A DNA stretch of 64,000 nt from Cercis canadensis (GCA_003255065.1 QAOA01005544.1:310001-374000); one strand, 5' to 3'; shown: positions 39,931 through 51,765, counted from the first letter of the stretch. Program-made: numbers and translations. Notes: generated by a model from the sequence alone, not told the origin.

Positions 39931-40307
39931 CGCCAGCAAGACAACCATTCATAAAGAACCATTTGGTTAGGGTTTTTAGGGTTTTCGGGACATGGGCTCT
40001 TAGTAAACAGCAATGGAAAAAAGAAAGTTGTGATTTTGATTCCAATTTCTCTCATTATTTTATTTATTTTGTAAAAATTTCTTGACTTTTTTTATTTACT
40101 CGTTTCAACCCCAAATTGCCAAATCTTGCTTAAAATAAATTGCACTTGTCCAACAATTAAGAAAATAGTGTACGACACAATCCTCTTTAATTGTGGCTAC
40201 CATCCCCCCCCCACCATACCCTTCTTCTGCTCCTCTCCTCTTTCATTGGTAACAGTAATATTTGTATATCAGCTGCCAGGCGCCGTTTCTCTTTCTTACA
40301 CTCTTCT

Positions 40308-40343
40308 TTCTCTCTCTCTCTCTCGCTCGCTCTCTCTCTCTCT
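40308..40343. repeat. (CT)n tract in the PLATZ 5' region
   Basis: CT run with two cg interruptions (ctcgctcgct) about 160 bp upstream of the ATG, probably in the leader. Confidence 0.85.
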
Positions 40344-40501
40344 TCCTTTTAAAAATCCAGTCTTTCTCTCTGTGATCATAGCTCACTGTATTTCTCTACC
40401 TCGCTATCTCTATAAACACTGAGTTCAACTATTTCTCTTTCTCTCTTGCATACACAAACTGACACAGAAACACATCAAAATTCACTTTAGAAAGCAAAAT
40501 C

Positions 40502-42105
40502 ATGGTGGGTGTTTTTTCTTTTTTTTTCCTGGTTTTCTCTTTTAGCTTGCTTTTGGTCTATGAAAGTTGATCAATTCAATTCATGTTTACAGTTGGTTTC
40601 GTCTTCACATATGCCATATTGGCTTCAAGTCCTTCTCACTGAGAAGTTCTACAACGCTTGCATAATTCATGAAGAGGCAAAGAAGAATGAGAAGAACGTT
40701 TATTGCTTGGATTGTTGCATCAGCCTCTGCCCTCACTGTTTACCCCCTCACCGATCTCACAGACTCTTGCAGGTTTTATTTTCTTCAATTCACATAATGA
40801 GAATTGTCAATTTGTCTCAATTCCGGTTCTGATTTGTGTTCTATATATGCTGTCTTGCAGATTAGAAGATATGTGTATCATGATGTTATAAGGCTGGATG
40901 ATGCTGCAAAGTTGTTTGACTGCACTGCTGTTCAAGTAAGTGAAAAGTTTTGAATTTGGAAATGCATGATGAGCCTAATTGAAGAGAAAATGGAAGATAA
41001 ACAATGTTTTTCCATGAAGACGAAAACGTAGGAAACTTGATTAATTTGCTTCTTTTAACTAGAAATTAAATGTTGAACAATTTGCAAGATTGGTGGTAAT
41101 TCACGTTCCAATTCTTTATTATAGGTTCTGTGAGTTTATTCTGTTTGTTTACCTCAATGTTTTATACTGGTTTCTTTTCTCTGCATGCTTGAGAATTTCA
41201 TATGCTAAGCAAGTTGCAGAAGATTAGATAATGGAAAGGAAGATATAAAGGACGCTGCTTTTTAAAATTGTGCTATTCTTAATTGGGTCTCACTCTATTT
41301 CTCTTGTTTCTCTCTCTAGTCTTACACAACCAACAGTGCAAAAGTGGTATTTTTAAACCAGAGGCCACAGACAAGGAACTTCAGAGGCTCCGGCAATTTC
41401 TGCAGCACCTGCGACAGAAGCCTGCAAGACCCATACCAATATTGCTCTCTCTCATGCAAGGTTCTCCCTCTTCCAATTCACATAGCAAAATCTCCACTAT
41501 CCCTCAAAAAACAAAACCGCCTTCATTTCCATGACATTCTCATTCCAATATTTTACCTTTTTACCCCATCTGGGTCTCTTTTTTCCCCTCAAAATCTCTC
41601 ACCTTCTATTTTTTTTTCCCTGCCAATTTTCCGTTCTCAATTAATGGGTCAATTTTATTTCCTCAAAATTTCTGAACTTTCTTAATTTTCCGTGCCAATT
41701 TTCCGTTCTACAATGATGTGTCTCTTTCATCTCACTGTATCTGGCTCATTTCCTCGTTTGCTTTTACAGATCAATTACCTTCTTCGCACAACGGGTGGTC
41801 TTTCTGGGTACCTTTACGAGTGCAACTACTTGCCTCTACCCGATTCTGACGACGGTTTGATGACCCCTGACTCGGTTCTCGAGCCGTCCGGTTCGAACCG
41901 GACATCGTCCGGGTCAGGTGGGTTCGGTGGGGTAGATTGCAGGACGCTAGCTTGTACTGCGACAACGGAAATTGTGAGGAAGAAGAGAAGTGGCGGTTCG
42001 GCATACCGGCCGGCTTGTCGGCCGGCGTGTTCGCCAGTGTCAGAAATCTCGGTGGGTCTGATGAACCGTAGAAAAGGGACACCTCAGCGGGCCCCACTCT
42101 ATTGA
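40502..42105 (+). CDS. PLATZ zinc-dependent DNA-binding protein
   Basis: Exons 40502-40504 (ATG only), 40593-40772, 40861-40935, 41320-41460 and 41770-42105 give 244 residues in unbroken phase, a usual PLATZ length. The first zinc motif is complete: C24-x2-H27-x11-C39-x2-C42-x4-C47-x2-C50-x3-H54-x2-H57. The second is FCSTCDRSLQDPYQYCSLSC (C-x2-C-x11-C-x3-C form). RRYVYHDVIRLDD and KVVFLNQRPQ are conserved PLATZ blocks. Known PLATZ proteins bind A/T-rich DNA and repress transcription or work with RNA polymerase III. The C-terminal exon is GC-richer than its surroundings and encodes Ser/Gly-rich and YRPACRPACSP text. If the ATG-only exon is wrong, M8 at 40611 (MPYWLQ) is the alternative start. 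Confidence 0.95.
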
Positions 42106-43690
42106 ATTTGTGTACGGGCAAGGAATGAAGAAGGAGATATATTATATAGGGAGGTTTTTGGAAAATCTTCGCTGTTTAATTCTTTTTTTGTGGTTTATTA
42201 ACTTTAGTTTGGGCTACAAAGGGGAAACCTCCCAGTTTTGTAGATTCAACTCCTCTTAATGCTCTCTTCTATAGTTAAAAGGCTAATTTGATTTTTATTT
42301 TTTTTTTTAATATGAAATTGTTTGGGGTGCGAGTATTATTATGTTAAAACTTGTGGTTAGATTTTAGAATTTGTTAAATAGGTTATCAGTATTTCTATAA
42401 GGCAATATATAATTGTCAAGTATGCGAATCATATTTGGTATGAATTGGATGGTAGATTAATAGAAATTGAATTTAGGACTTTTATCAAGGTTACAGCCAT
42501 TATTAACAAAAATTTGACTGAGAAAACAAATATACTATGTTTTATGGAACATGTTTTTATTCCTTTTTTTTTTTTTGAGGAGGATATATTTTTCACACTA
42601 GACATAATAAATGAAAAAATTAGGACTTATATGATTTTGGTGTGGTTTGACCTAAATTATGACAATTTTTTTGTGGTATGAATAATGTTATTTGTAGACC
42701 TACAAATATGTATTTTAATAAATCCAATTAAACATTTATTATTTGATTTAAATTATGTACACCTTATATCAAAATGGGCAACAACAATTTCTGTGAGCAG
42801 TAAAAAATATGAGTAAAATTACCTTACTTGGTAGGGATAAAGTAGAAAATAGAAGGGTAAAAATGGATTTGTGAGGAGGAGAAGGCTGCAATAACTTTGG
42901 AGTTACTTTATTGAGCAAAAAGCATAAACCAGTGTGTAATTAAGGAGGAGCGGCTTCATGGCCCACTAATTTTATGGTAATCCCAGAATAGCAAAAATTG
43001 AGCCAGTACTCTATTATTGTTGCCCTTCTCTCCTCTCTTTTCTGGTTCCCTAGGACATAATGGTGACAAAATTCAAAGACAATTGTGTTTAATTTATTGC
43101 TATATGTCCTTATCCCAAGGACACTGCATCGGAGGTGTCCTATAATTTTAAGAACTTGCAATTTTTTTTTAATTTAATCTTTATAAACAGTTTTTATCAT
43201 AGGTGTGTTAATGGCTAATCTTAAGGCAATAGGTGTACATAGAGACTTTGAAAATGATATTATCTCAAGTTCCAACAAGATATTATAGAGTAAAAGGGGA
43301 AAGGAGAAGATAAGGATGGGCATGAAATTCTTTTAAATCCAATCATATATATGGAATTGATTGGAAGATATTTGAAAGGTTTAACGTGTAGAAACAAATT
43401 TGTAATAATTCTGTTTCCAAGGTATATTGTATTTTACATTTATATTTATATTTATTATCAAAAATTAAATATTAAAGTATTCATATATAAGAATATGATA
43501 TTAACAAATGAATTATACAATTAACAATACCTAGGTATATGATATGATGTAACAATCATCAGTATAATGTATGTGCAAACTCTAATATGTAGTTATGGTA
43601 TTATGAACAATTTAATGTTTACTCTTATGATAAAACTTCTCGTGAACGTAAATAAATGGTATAATGTAATATATTTTTAAGAAAACATTA

Positions 43691-43912
43691 TGGTGTGTTT
43701 GAAAGTGTTTTTGTATTTTTGTTTTTAAAAATAGTTTTTAAAAATAACTATTTCTTATTTTTGTTTTTTTGTTTTTAGAATAATTTTGTGAGAAGAAATT
43801 TTTAAAATATATTTTTAAAAATAGTTCTATCAAACAAGTTTTTTTGTTTTATTATTTTTAAAAACAAAAAATAATTTTTAAAAATAAAAATCAAACAGGC
43901 CCTTAAAATTCC
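43691..43912. mobile_element. Tourist/PIF-Harbinger-like MITE
   Basis: 222 bp, extremely AT-rich, flanked on both sides by tta (43688-43690 and 43913-43915), the target duplication of this superfamily. The left end tggtgtgtttga and the inverted right end gggcctgtttga match at 9 of 12 positions. Internal arms (gtttttaaaaatag and complement) allow a long hairpin. No ORF. Confidence 0.75.
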
Positions 43913-45004
43913 AAAAAAGTAAATCCACACCGCATAAATTAATTCAACAATCTCTTAGAAAAATTCAAATCTTATATCTCATATAATAAATATAATTTTA
44001 TTTATCTATGACAACAAAAATTGAGCATTAATTTTGGGTTACTCAATAGCCATTTTGCTAGTAAAAGCAAACCTAACCAAATAATAGGACAAGCCACCAA
44101 ACCAATTGAGTGAAAATCTACAAATTGAGTTAATTATTGGTTGGCAAGTGGAGTCCATTTTGATCCACCGTACCTCAGCAAGGGCCAGGAGGCCCACAAA
44201 ATGATGTCGTTTTCAAATTTTGGGAAAGGAAGTGACCCTTCAAGTATCATATCTCATAGGGTATCATATTGATATGGGACATTGCCTAAGCGCATAAAAT
44301 GACATAACAGCTTATAACCCTTTTTGGTTTTTCAACTCATTGCAATCAAACAACATATGTCCAATTCCACGGACTCCTCTTTTTAGTTATTAAACGAATT
44401 TAAAGAATCAAAGATACTGTAGGGAATTTTGATGAGTCTCCCAATCTTGTCCCTATGCTATAATAGAAGCCTCTATGTATGCATTATACAGTTTTGTCAT
44501 TTGCAGTTTCCAACTTTGTTGCTTTCACTAATCCTATACTTAATAAGACTTAGATAAAACATTTAGTTAACAATATAGATACTAGGTATTAATGTAGTGT
44601 GCAACTAAATTGTCTTTTTATAAAAGAAGTGTATATACATAGTAGTGAAGATATATACATAATAATACATTAAATAATGTTTGGTTACAGCTAGAATTCT
44701 AGTATTCACATATAAATAATTCTACTTTGAGTTAAACATAAAAATGTTTAAGTAAGGACGATGAACTTAAGTAGAGCTATCTTAATAGTTTTACAAATAC
44801 AAATGAAGGGTTGTGTAGATAAAATTATTCTAATGCGCACAGTGTGATATAAAATTGAGTTCAAGTGGTCCTAACCTAATTCTTGAGTTATGTTTTCTTT
44901 ATACTTGCAAATGCACACATTTTCTATAACTATACACATGGTAACATTTAAATTTAATTGGATCTATTTAAACTTTAATAAAACTTACACAAGATTCACA
45001 TAAA

Positions 45005-45217
45005 ATTTCAAGGATTTAGTCTAGTAGTAAAGATGAAATAAATTCATTTAAGTTAGTCAAAGTTTAAATTATGGGGCAAACACTTAGGGGATTTTCTTCT
45101 GAATGCACCAAGCTAATGTGGGAGAGCACTCTTAAGATTGTCAGGGAAAAGATTTAGTCTCGATGCACAAAAGCTAACACAAAATACCCTACCGTTAAAA
45201 CCAAAAAAAAAAAAAAG
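45005..45217 (+). mobile_element. SINE-like element with poly-A tail
   Basis: Begins with a tRNA A-box-like stretch (tttagtctagtagtaaag) and has a degenerate B box (aagtttaaatta) about 45 bp later. It ends in a run of about fourteen A. This layout resembles plant Au-type SINEs. Clear target duplications were not found. Confidence 0.4.
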
Positions 45218-46529
45218 ATTCACGGTAATTTTTTCTATTTGGGCCAAATTATTTACACATCTATTATCTATACCTAACAATGTAAGCATCATATGTACTT
45301 AACTAAATTTACTTAATTAGTTTTTATGAAAAGTAATTATTTGCACGTGGATTACTTTTTAGACAATTTCATTTTCAGAAAAGATAATGATATTTATATG
45401 TAATTAAATCTCCTTAATCTTTAACTAAACTTAATTTCTTTTTTCTACAATTCAGATGTTACGAACTATCTCATGCACGTACTAAAACTAATTTCTCTTC
45501 CCCTTAGGAAATTTATCAAGTTTCTGTTTGTGGAGACATTATCATTTCTAGTATAGCAGCAGCCCATGTTGGCCTTATAAGGTATCCCAGGAGACAGGCA
45601 GAATTTGCTAAAGTTGTGAGTCAAAACAAGATGTATAATCAATGAAGTGAGGGCTAAGAGTGAAAATAATAAGTTAAGATAAAGTAGGTGTCTCTGTGTC
45701 AAGAGAGAAAATGTAAATGAAGAGGGAACGAAAGCTGCTTATACAGGTCCACAACAAAGGAGTAGTGGGTGAACAGGAAATTAAGCAGGTGTGGGGATCG
45801 TTGATGGATACTTACACATTTTCCATGATTTCTACTACTACAAAGACTATTAGGACATTCTTTTTGCTGAAAGAAAACTAGTAGGATAACATTACGGAGA
45901 AATGATAGGTTGTAGATCATGTAAAAAATTTAAAGACCGCTGGGCTTTGGTCAACATTGTGTAAAGTTGGCTTCAACTTTAAAGCATGAATACATTGGTA
46001 AACCAGTAAATTAATGGGGACCATCTCAACTAGTCAAGTAAATAACAGTGAACAGCCACCCTAGGATTTACTTCATCAGATACAAACATTAAATTATATA
46101 ACCTGTGTAAGACCAACCTACAATTTCTGGTTGAGTTTTGCCCTTTTCTCACACTAAATTTGTTGGTTAAATAATTAAAATTGATTCAATTATTGATTCT
46201 AAGTTAAGGGGCTTCTTAAGCTACAATTCAAAAAGTAGGGTAACAATGCTACATCGCCTTAGTTTATAATTTTAGATACAAATAATTTACTTTTGGGCCC
46301 ACTACAAAACTCACATAAAATAAAGTGACTCAGTATGATTCATTGTATTAACCAAAAAAAAAATTATCTCTGAAGCATATGAATGAGAAGATTCAAGAAA
46401 AAATATAGGAAGGTGTTTATATGGAGTCTTATTTTTTCTAAATTGCCCCATTTAAAGATTTATCTTTATACTATTTGAGTTATGTGCATACTATGTAATA
46501 GGGTTTGAATGGAACTAGATTTGGTGGTT

Positions 46530-47003
46530 TAAAGTTAAAGCATGTAACAACGAAAATGTATAGTTGTTGAGTTATTTAGTAACCTCATCTCTAGCTGATA
46601 TGATAACAAGTGTCATGTATATATTGTTTGTCTCTAAATTTTCTGACTACCATATTCCAAGAATTACATTGCTTTCCTGCCCCTGCCTTCATTGGAAATA
46701 GGTGATCCATTATTGCTTTCTTCTGTTCAGTATAATGGTAGATGTATCAGAGATTCAGAGAGCCATGTCTCATGTCTGCTTTATTCTAACTGGACATGAC
46801 CACTCCATTAACTGTTATTGATACCTCTGCCTACAGAACCAACCAGAGAAGCAACACAAATACTCTAAATTCAACCAAATGGCCTCTGTCGGCTAGTTAT
46901 AGTATACAAATATAAAAGAGGTGTAAAGTTAAAGAATGTAACAACGACAATGTATAGTTGTTGAGTTATTTAGTAACCTCATCTCTAGTTGATATGATAA
47001 CAA
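46530..47003. repeat. 80-bp direct repeat, 394 bp apart
   Basis: 46530-46609 and 46924-47003 are nearly identical (ttaaagcatgtaacaacgaa... through tagtaacctcatctctag and gatatgataacaa), with about four substitutions. The right copy ends exactly where the hAT-like element begins. Confidence 0.85.
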
Positions 47004-47005
47004 AG

Positions 47006-48109
47006 CACTGTTTTAAAACCGGACTGGACCGGCCGATTCAACCGGTCCAACCGATACTCAATGAAAAAATGGTTTCGTTTATGCCTTTGAACTGCTGCAC
47101 CAGTTAAACTGCTTAAAACCATCTGAACCGGTAAAAATTGCTGAACCGGTTTGATTTTGCGAAAATTGGACGGCTTGCAAAATCTATAAAATTAAAAGAG
47201 AAATAACTCATGAGAGGATTCAATTCCCTCACATTTGCTTCAAAGCAAGCATTCTTTACCACTAGAACATCTCAACTTTTGAATATATTATCACATACAA
47301 ATATATTTATTAATAAAATAGTTAAAAAATTAATTTTTCACCATCTAAATCATTAGGACAACTCAAGACTTGTATTTATTATTGCACAAAAATTATTTAT
47401 TAACTATTTAGTAGATTTATTTAATATTAAATATTTAAATATGTAAAAATTATAACACATAATCACACTGTACACAAGCTTTGACTTAAGACATTTTACT
47501 AATTTCTTAAAACTTTAACCATTAACCCATTGCTTTATTATTATCCTCATCTTCTCCTTTTTTCCTAATTTTTTGTTATTATTTAATGCACATGTATCAC
47601 TAACTCCATTAAAAAAAAACAAAATGATATGCAGCTATGTGGATTTGACACCACATGTTCTTACAATTTTTTTTTCTCTTAGCCTATTATGCAAGATTTA
47701 ATTAGTTTTTTGGTTATTTATTTATCTGTCTCTTTTTTTTTGTTATGATTTTTTGGTTATTTATTTATATGTTCTGATTATCTAATTTTGTCATGTCAGA
47801 AATTGTGAACTTGATTATATTATGAGTATATGAACTTGTAAGAGATGTTAATAATTAAAACAATTTAATTTTGTTATAGGTCACTATTTTAAATTAGGTA
47901 TATATAGATTAAGTTTTTATATCTTTTAATTTTTAGTTATTTGAATCTTTAAATTTGAGACTTTCACTTATAGTTAAGTTTAATAATTTGTGCTTCATCT
48001 TCTATGTTTTATTTAATATTTGAGTTTAGAAAAAGCTTTAATTCAATCAGTCTAACTAATTATTTTTTGCTACACCAGTTCGCTCACCAATTCGATTTTT
48101 AAAACACTG
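47006..48109. mobile_element. Non-autonomous hAT-like element, 1104 bp
   Basis: Terminal inverted repeats: left cactgttttaaaacc, right (complement) cagtgttttaaaaatc, 12 of the first 13 bases matching. It is flanked by 8-bp sequences taacaaag (46998-47005) and tatgaaag (48110-48117), 6 of 8 identical, the size expected for a hAT target duplication. The left subterminal region is rich in accggtcc-type motifs. No transposase ORF, so it would depend on an autonomous partner. Confidence 0.75.
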
Positions 48110-48611
48110 TATGAAAGTATGGTTACTCTTGCTCTTATAGCATATACAAATTTTCAGCACTTGAAAATAAGTTTTGAGAAAAAGAAAAAAGAACCTATTT
48201 TGGTCTATGACAAGCCTGGTCCCCGCTCCAATATGGTTCTAGTTGGAGTACTAGGCCCATGTTGGCTTACTAAACTAGCCCATGTAACCACAACTTCTGG
48301 TTATGACTCATGAGTCAAAGAAGTTAAGAGTGAAGAAAAAGATATGAGTAATGATATTTTACAAATTTTGTTACCTAACAATTCATAACTGTGCCGTAAT
48401 AAAATCTGAGATGGACTCAAAAGTGTCCCTTAACATGTTAACCTAGCTTTTATTGACAAATGTTGTGGATACAAGATTGGAGGAGAGAACTCATGGTTGA
48501 TGAAAAGAGGAAAAAAAAGAGACAGAGGAGAAACCACAAAAAAAGAAGGAATAAGTCTAAGAATCCAAGGCAGAAAATAAGAAGGAATAAATGTAAGATT
48601 GCATAGATGAA

Positions 48612-48803
48612 TCATTCAGAGTTTGGGGTGTCTACGATTCCATCGGTTCTGGGGTTGCGGTATGTTTCTTCAACGCGCTTGGCCCTGATAAAGCCGCCGG
48701 AATCAGCAAGGGTTCTGATGTTGGGGATCTTGAAGTTTTGTGCTACGTAAATTCCAGCTGCAGCGCCCAACATCAATGTCAAGCTGAACTTTATCAAACC
48801 CAT
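48612..48803 (-). CDS. STMP1/DUF4535-like membrane micropeptide (copy A)
   Basis: 63-residue intronless ORF, start MGLIKFSLTLMLGAAAGIYV. A single membrane segment spans about residues 4-21. The signature G13-x3-G17-I-Y-V-A21-Q-N-F-K-I-P-N28 closely resembles animal short transmembrane mitochondrial protein 1 (G-x3-G-x-Y-x-A-Q-N-Y-x-I-P-N) and the plant DUF4535 proteins. The hydrophilic tail (RAKRVEETYRNPRTDG) would face the aqueous side. A TATA box lies about 95 bp upstream. STMP1 sits in the mitochondrial inner membrane in animals; location and role in plants are inferred only. It is the most canonical of three similar genes on this strand. Confidence 0.8.
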   Translation of the reverse strand: MGLIKFSLTLMLGAAAGIYVAQNFKIPNIRTLADSGGFIRAKRVEETYRNPRTDGIVDTPNSE

Positions 48804-48896
48804 TCTTCAAACTTGAGCTTCAACCACAAAAGCACAGGGTTAATGAGAAAAGGGTTTCAGCGTTCAAGGGAAGGGATTGGATTGGATTGGATTTGG

Positions 48897-48906
48897 ATTT
48901 TTATAT
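48897..48906 (-). promoter_or_regulatory. TATA box of micropeptide copy A
   Basis: On the minus strand the sequence reads tatataaaaa, 94-103 bp upstream of ATG 48803, which leaves room for a leader of about 65 bp. Confidence 0.5.
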
Positions 48907-48951
48907 ACACAACTCAGCCTATTGCTTTTTTTTTTTTTTTTTTTTTTTTCC

Positions 48952-48952
48952 N
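48952..48952. other. Single-N contig join
   Basis: A lone N between ...ttttcc and tttcc..., in a T homopolymer. tttcc occurs on both sides, consistent with abutted rather than merged contigs. Other lone N are at 14852, 21979, 33596, 38002, 39147 and 49875. Confidence 0.8.
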
Positions 48953-49765
48953 TTTCCAAGAGTCAAAATCACTTGTTGGTTAAGCTAAGTAATATTGAGA
49001 TAAGTTTTGGAATAAATCAATGTATCTAAATTTAACTTTTTTTTTTTTTTTTGATAAAAAATTCAACTTACTTAGTTCCAGCGAAACTTAATACTCATTA
49101 ATTATATATTATATTGGGATTAGTTAATCATTCCTAAGTCAATCTCTTTGCCTCTAATCCATAGTCCTCTCGTTTTATAGTTTACTTACTACTCGGTGAA
49201 TTGTAATGGAAAAATTGGAAATGAAAGTGATAAAATAAAGCTATGGCTAAAAAAGAGAGAGAGAGAGGTTGACTTGAGATTTGAAAGAAAATGGACATGA
49301 ATATTTTTTTTCCTTCTTTTTCTTGACATAAGATGACAATTTGTTAATTTATAGCGTTGGCTTGATTAGTTAACAGGTTAAGGTTAAAGCCCAAAAATGC
49401 TTTGAAATTTGAAAACATTAATTAGAACGAACTTGTAATCTGGAATTATATGCTTATGGAGTTTAAGTAAAACTTAATGAACCAATTGTTCACTATATAT
49501 ATATAATTAGCGTTTGATTTGATTAAAACGTAGTGCAATTTGAGTAGAGACCAAAGTAAACCAAGTAGAAGTAAGCTACAAGTAACTTGACCAAGGCTCC
49601 ATTTGTTTTAAATATAAATGATTTGCTTGTGGAAAACATTCTTAATTAGAAAAATGAAACTTCTTGAAAAATATTTTAAGATAGTTAAGAATGATTTCTT
49701 AAAAAATATTTTCTGAAAAAATAATAATACACATCCTGCTCTTCTAATTTTCTAGTAGTTGATTT

Positions 49766-49983
49766 CTTTAAGTTTTCTTCCTTTTTTTTAACTTTCTGAA
49801 GACTTATTAATTTGTCACAAGAGGGAAAACAAATTTGATCCTTTGATTAATCATTTGTAATCACAGCAATAATANCTTTAAGTTTTCTTCATTTTTTCAA
49901 TTTTCTGAAGACTTATTAATTTGTCACAAGAGGGAAAACAAATTTGATCCTTTGATTAATCATTTGTAATCACAGCAATAATA
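49766..49983. repeat. 108-bp duplication across a single N
   Basis: 49766-49874 recurs as 49876-49983 with a lone N at 49875. Both copies start ctttaagttttcttc and end cacagcaataata, with a few differences in a T-rich stretch. Most simply this is an unmerged overlap of two contig ends. Confidence 0.95.
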
Positions 49984-50231
49984 AGACACACTGATATAGT
50001 GCGTATTTGGAAAATTAGAAAAAACCACACAAATCATAAACGCTGTTATGATTCAAAATTCGTACAATTTGCCAACATAATTAACGATGTTAAATGTAGA
50101 CGCAATTCTTATATATATATATACAACCCTAGATGGAAGATGTAGAATACATCAATGAAATAATAGAAACAAAGCACCACAGCTTATTTAGTTAGGGTAT
50201 GGAGAAGTGCATAACAATATAGGCTTTGCCA

Positions 50232-50441
50232 TTAATTGTTTACAGATGCTGGCTTTGTTGCTGCCTCATCCAGTGAAGTTCCTTCAACAGCTTTCTCTTT
50301 AAGGGCTTGTTTGGGACAACGCCAGTGGTGGCGGCCTTCATTGCTGAAACGGCAACGTTGTGCACTTCGAGCTATTAGGACCCCAAACATGGTTCCTAAG
50401 CCGAAAGTGAGGCCTGTCTTTACCAGAGGCTGCAGAGCCAT
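50232..50441 (-). CDS. STMP1/DUF4535-like membrane micropeptide (copy B)
   Basis: 69-residue intronless ORF, start MALQPLVKTGLTFGLGTMFG. One membrane segment (about residues 6-24) carries G16-x3-G20-V-L-I-A24 followed by Arg25, the same glycine spacing as copy A, but the Q-N-x-x-I-P-N part is replaced by a basic stretch (RSAQRCRF). The 69-residue length and hydrophilic tail fit the group. Its DNA around the glycine motif is very close to copy C (attaggaccccaaaca on the plus strand), so B and C are recent paralogues. A TATA box sits about 120 bp upstream. No localisation signal can be read with confidence. Confidence 0.7.
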   Translation of the reverse strand: MALQPLVKTGLTFGLGTMFGVLIARSAQRCRFSNEGRHHWRCPKQALKEKAVEGTSLDEAATKPASVNN

Positions 50442-50561
50442 TTGATTCCTAATTAAGAAATATAACTCAATGCTATCTAGAGCTTAATTATCTGAACTAC
50501 TGAATGAGAATTGGGGTGAAAGTGAACTGTGAAGGGTGAAGCAAGAAAAAAAAAATGTTAG

Positions 50562-50570
50562 ATATATATA
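50562..50570 (-). promoter_or_regulatory. TATA box of micropeptide copy B
   Basis: tatatatat on the minus strand, 121-129 bp upstream of ATG 50441, preceded by gactat-type sequence. Confidence 0.45.
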
Positions 50571-50924
50571 GTCTTATATTTGTGAGGTTTTGTCGTTTTT
50601 GGTGGCGTACTTCCCAAGTCTTTAATTGGACAAGTTAGCAAGAAGGATGGTAACCCCTTCTTCAAGGGTCAAAGTCAGAGATAATTTTATTTTTGGTTAC
50701 GATTTGTTTTTGTCCTTATTTGATCAATATATAAGTTTCACACGTTATTGACCATGGACTAATGGATGGCTATTAATGGCTATACTTTTCAAATTCCTTT
50801 TCTTTGCGTTCAAGCTAGGTACGTGTCATGTATTAGTACAAGTATAATTATTATCGACAAAAATATATTTGTGTATAACAAAAATAAAATTTTTTATTAC
50901 TAATAAGGTATTGGCTTAGTGAAA

Positions 50925-51092
50925 GCAAGTTGAGCCCCAAGGCGTTCTAAGTTAAAGATTTTGAGTTCGAATTATTGGAGTCACAATTATTAGAAGGGAT
51001 TTACCGGTTACTGCTCTCGTTTCAAATAAAGATTAGTCACATATCTAAAAAGTGTAAAAATACTTTGTTTTGTAAACAAAAAAAAAAAAAAA
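50925..51092 (+). mobile_element. SINE-like element with poly-A tail
   Basis: A-box-like ttggcttagtgaaagca, then a good B box gagttcgaat at 50963-50972, and a terminal run of about fifteen A. Possible imperfect target duplications are ggtattgg (left) and gttattgg (just after the tail). It lies between micropeptide copies B and C. Confidence 0.55.
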
Positions 51093-51765
51093 CCTGTTAT
51101 TGGTGATATAATTTCTCCATGGGTTAATGACCAAAAGTTTTTCTTCAAACAAATTTTAGAATCCATCAGTGATTATCAACTGTTCTGTCATCGGTAAATA
51201 AATAAATACATAAGGCACTAATTTCGTAAAAAAATTTGAGAAATTTTTTGTTTTTTTGATAAATATAGATATATAACTTTCCATAAGAAAGAAAACTAGA
51301 TATCGATCGAAGTCCAAGATTCCAATTTTTTTTTTTCATAATCCTACGTACTTAGTTTCAATTTATGATGGAGTATCCAATGCTCAATGATCATAGTCAT
51401 CCCTCAATGATTTAATTTTATTGAAAGTTTAACATTAACATTTAATTAATGGTATTGTTTACTAGTGCACTTACTGTACTTATGTGTGCATTAATTCCTA
51501 TGAAAACAATGTGCAGTACAAAAAAATAAAACAATTTAATAATGATATATTTACATATGTTATTTCCATCTAATTTACAAAGTATTACATAATTCACACG
51601 CAATATCTGAAAAAAGAAATCCAAACAACTCCTGAAAACAAATCTCAAAAGATGAAGAAATATGCGTGTTCACTTATATATACGAACATGGACCATCACC
51701 AATTCAGCATAGCATGAGAGCTAGAAATAGAGGGTGATGTGGTTTGTACTATAGAGGCACAAAGA

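Larger units (their letters stand above)
31990..40300. other. Gene-free AT-rich interval with repeats
   Basis: No supported exon. Contents seen: a tRNA-derived SINE-like piece (34228-34360), a palindromic MITE (35367-35700) and a relative (36244-36410), a GC-richer island (37029-37290), single N at 33596, 38002 and 39147, and long T runs around 39135-39170. Confidence 0.55.
42106..48611. other. Gene-free interval with several small transposons
   Basis: After the PLATZ 3' UTR no supported exon is seen. The interval holds a Tourist-like MITE (43691-43912), a SINE-like element (45005-45217), an 80-bp direct repeat (46530 and 46924), and a hAT-like element (47006-48109). Confidence 0.6.

Noticed and set aside
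41771-42121. 116-residue minus-strand ORF
   Set aside because: Antisense shadow of the last PLATZ exon, which is GC-rich and therefore low in stops.
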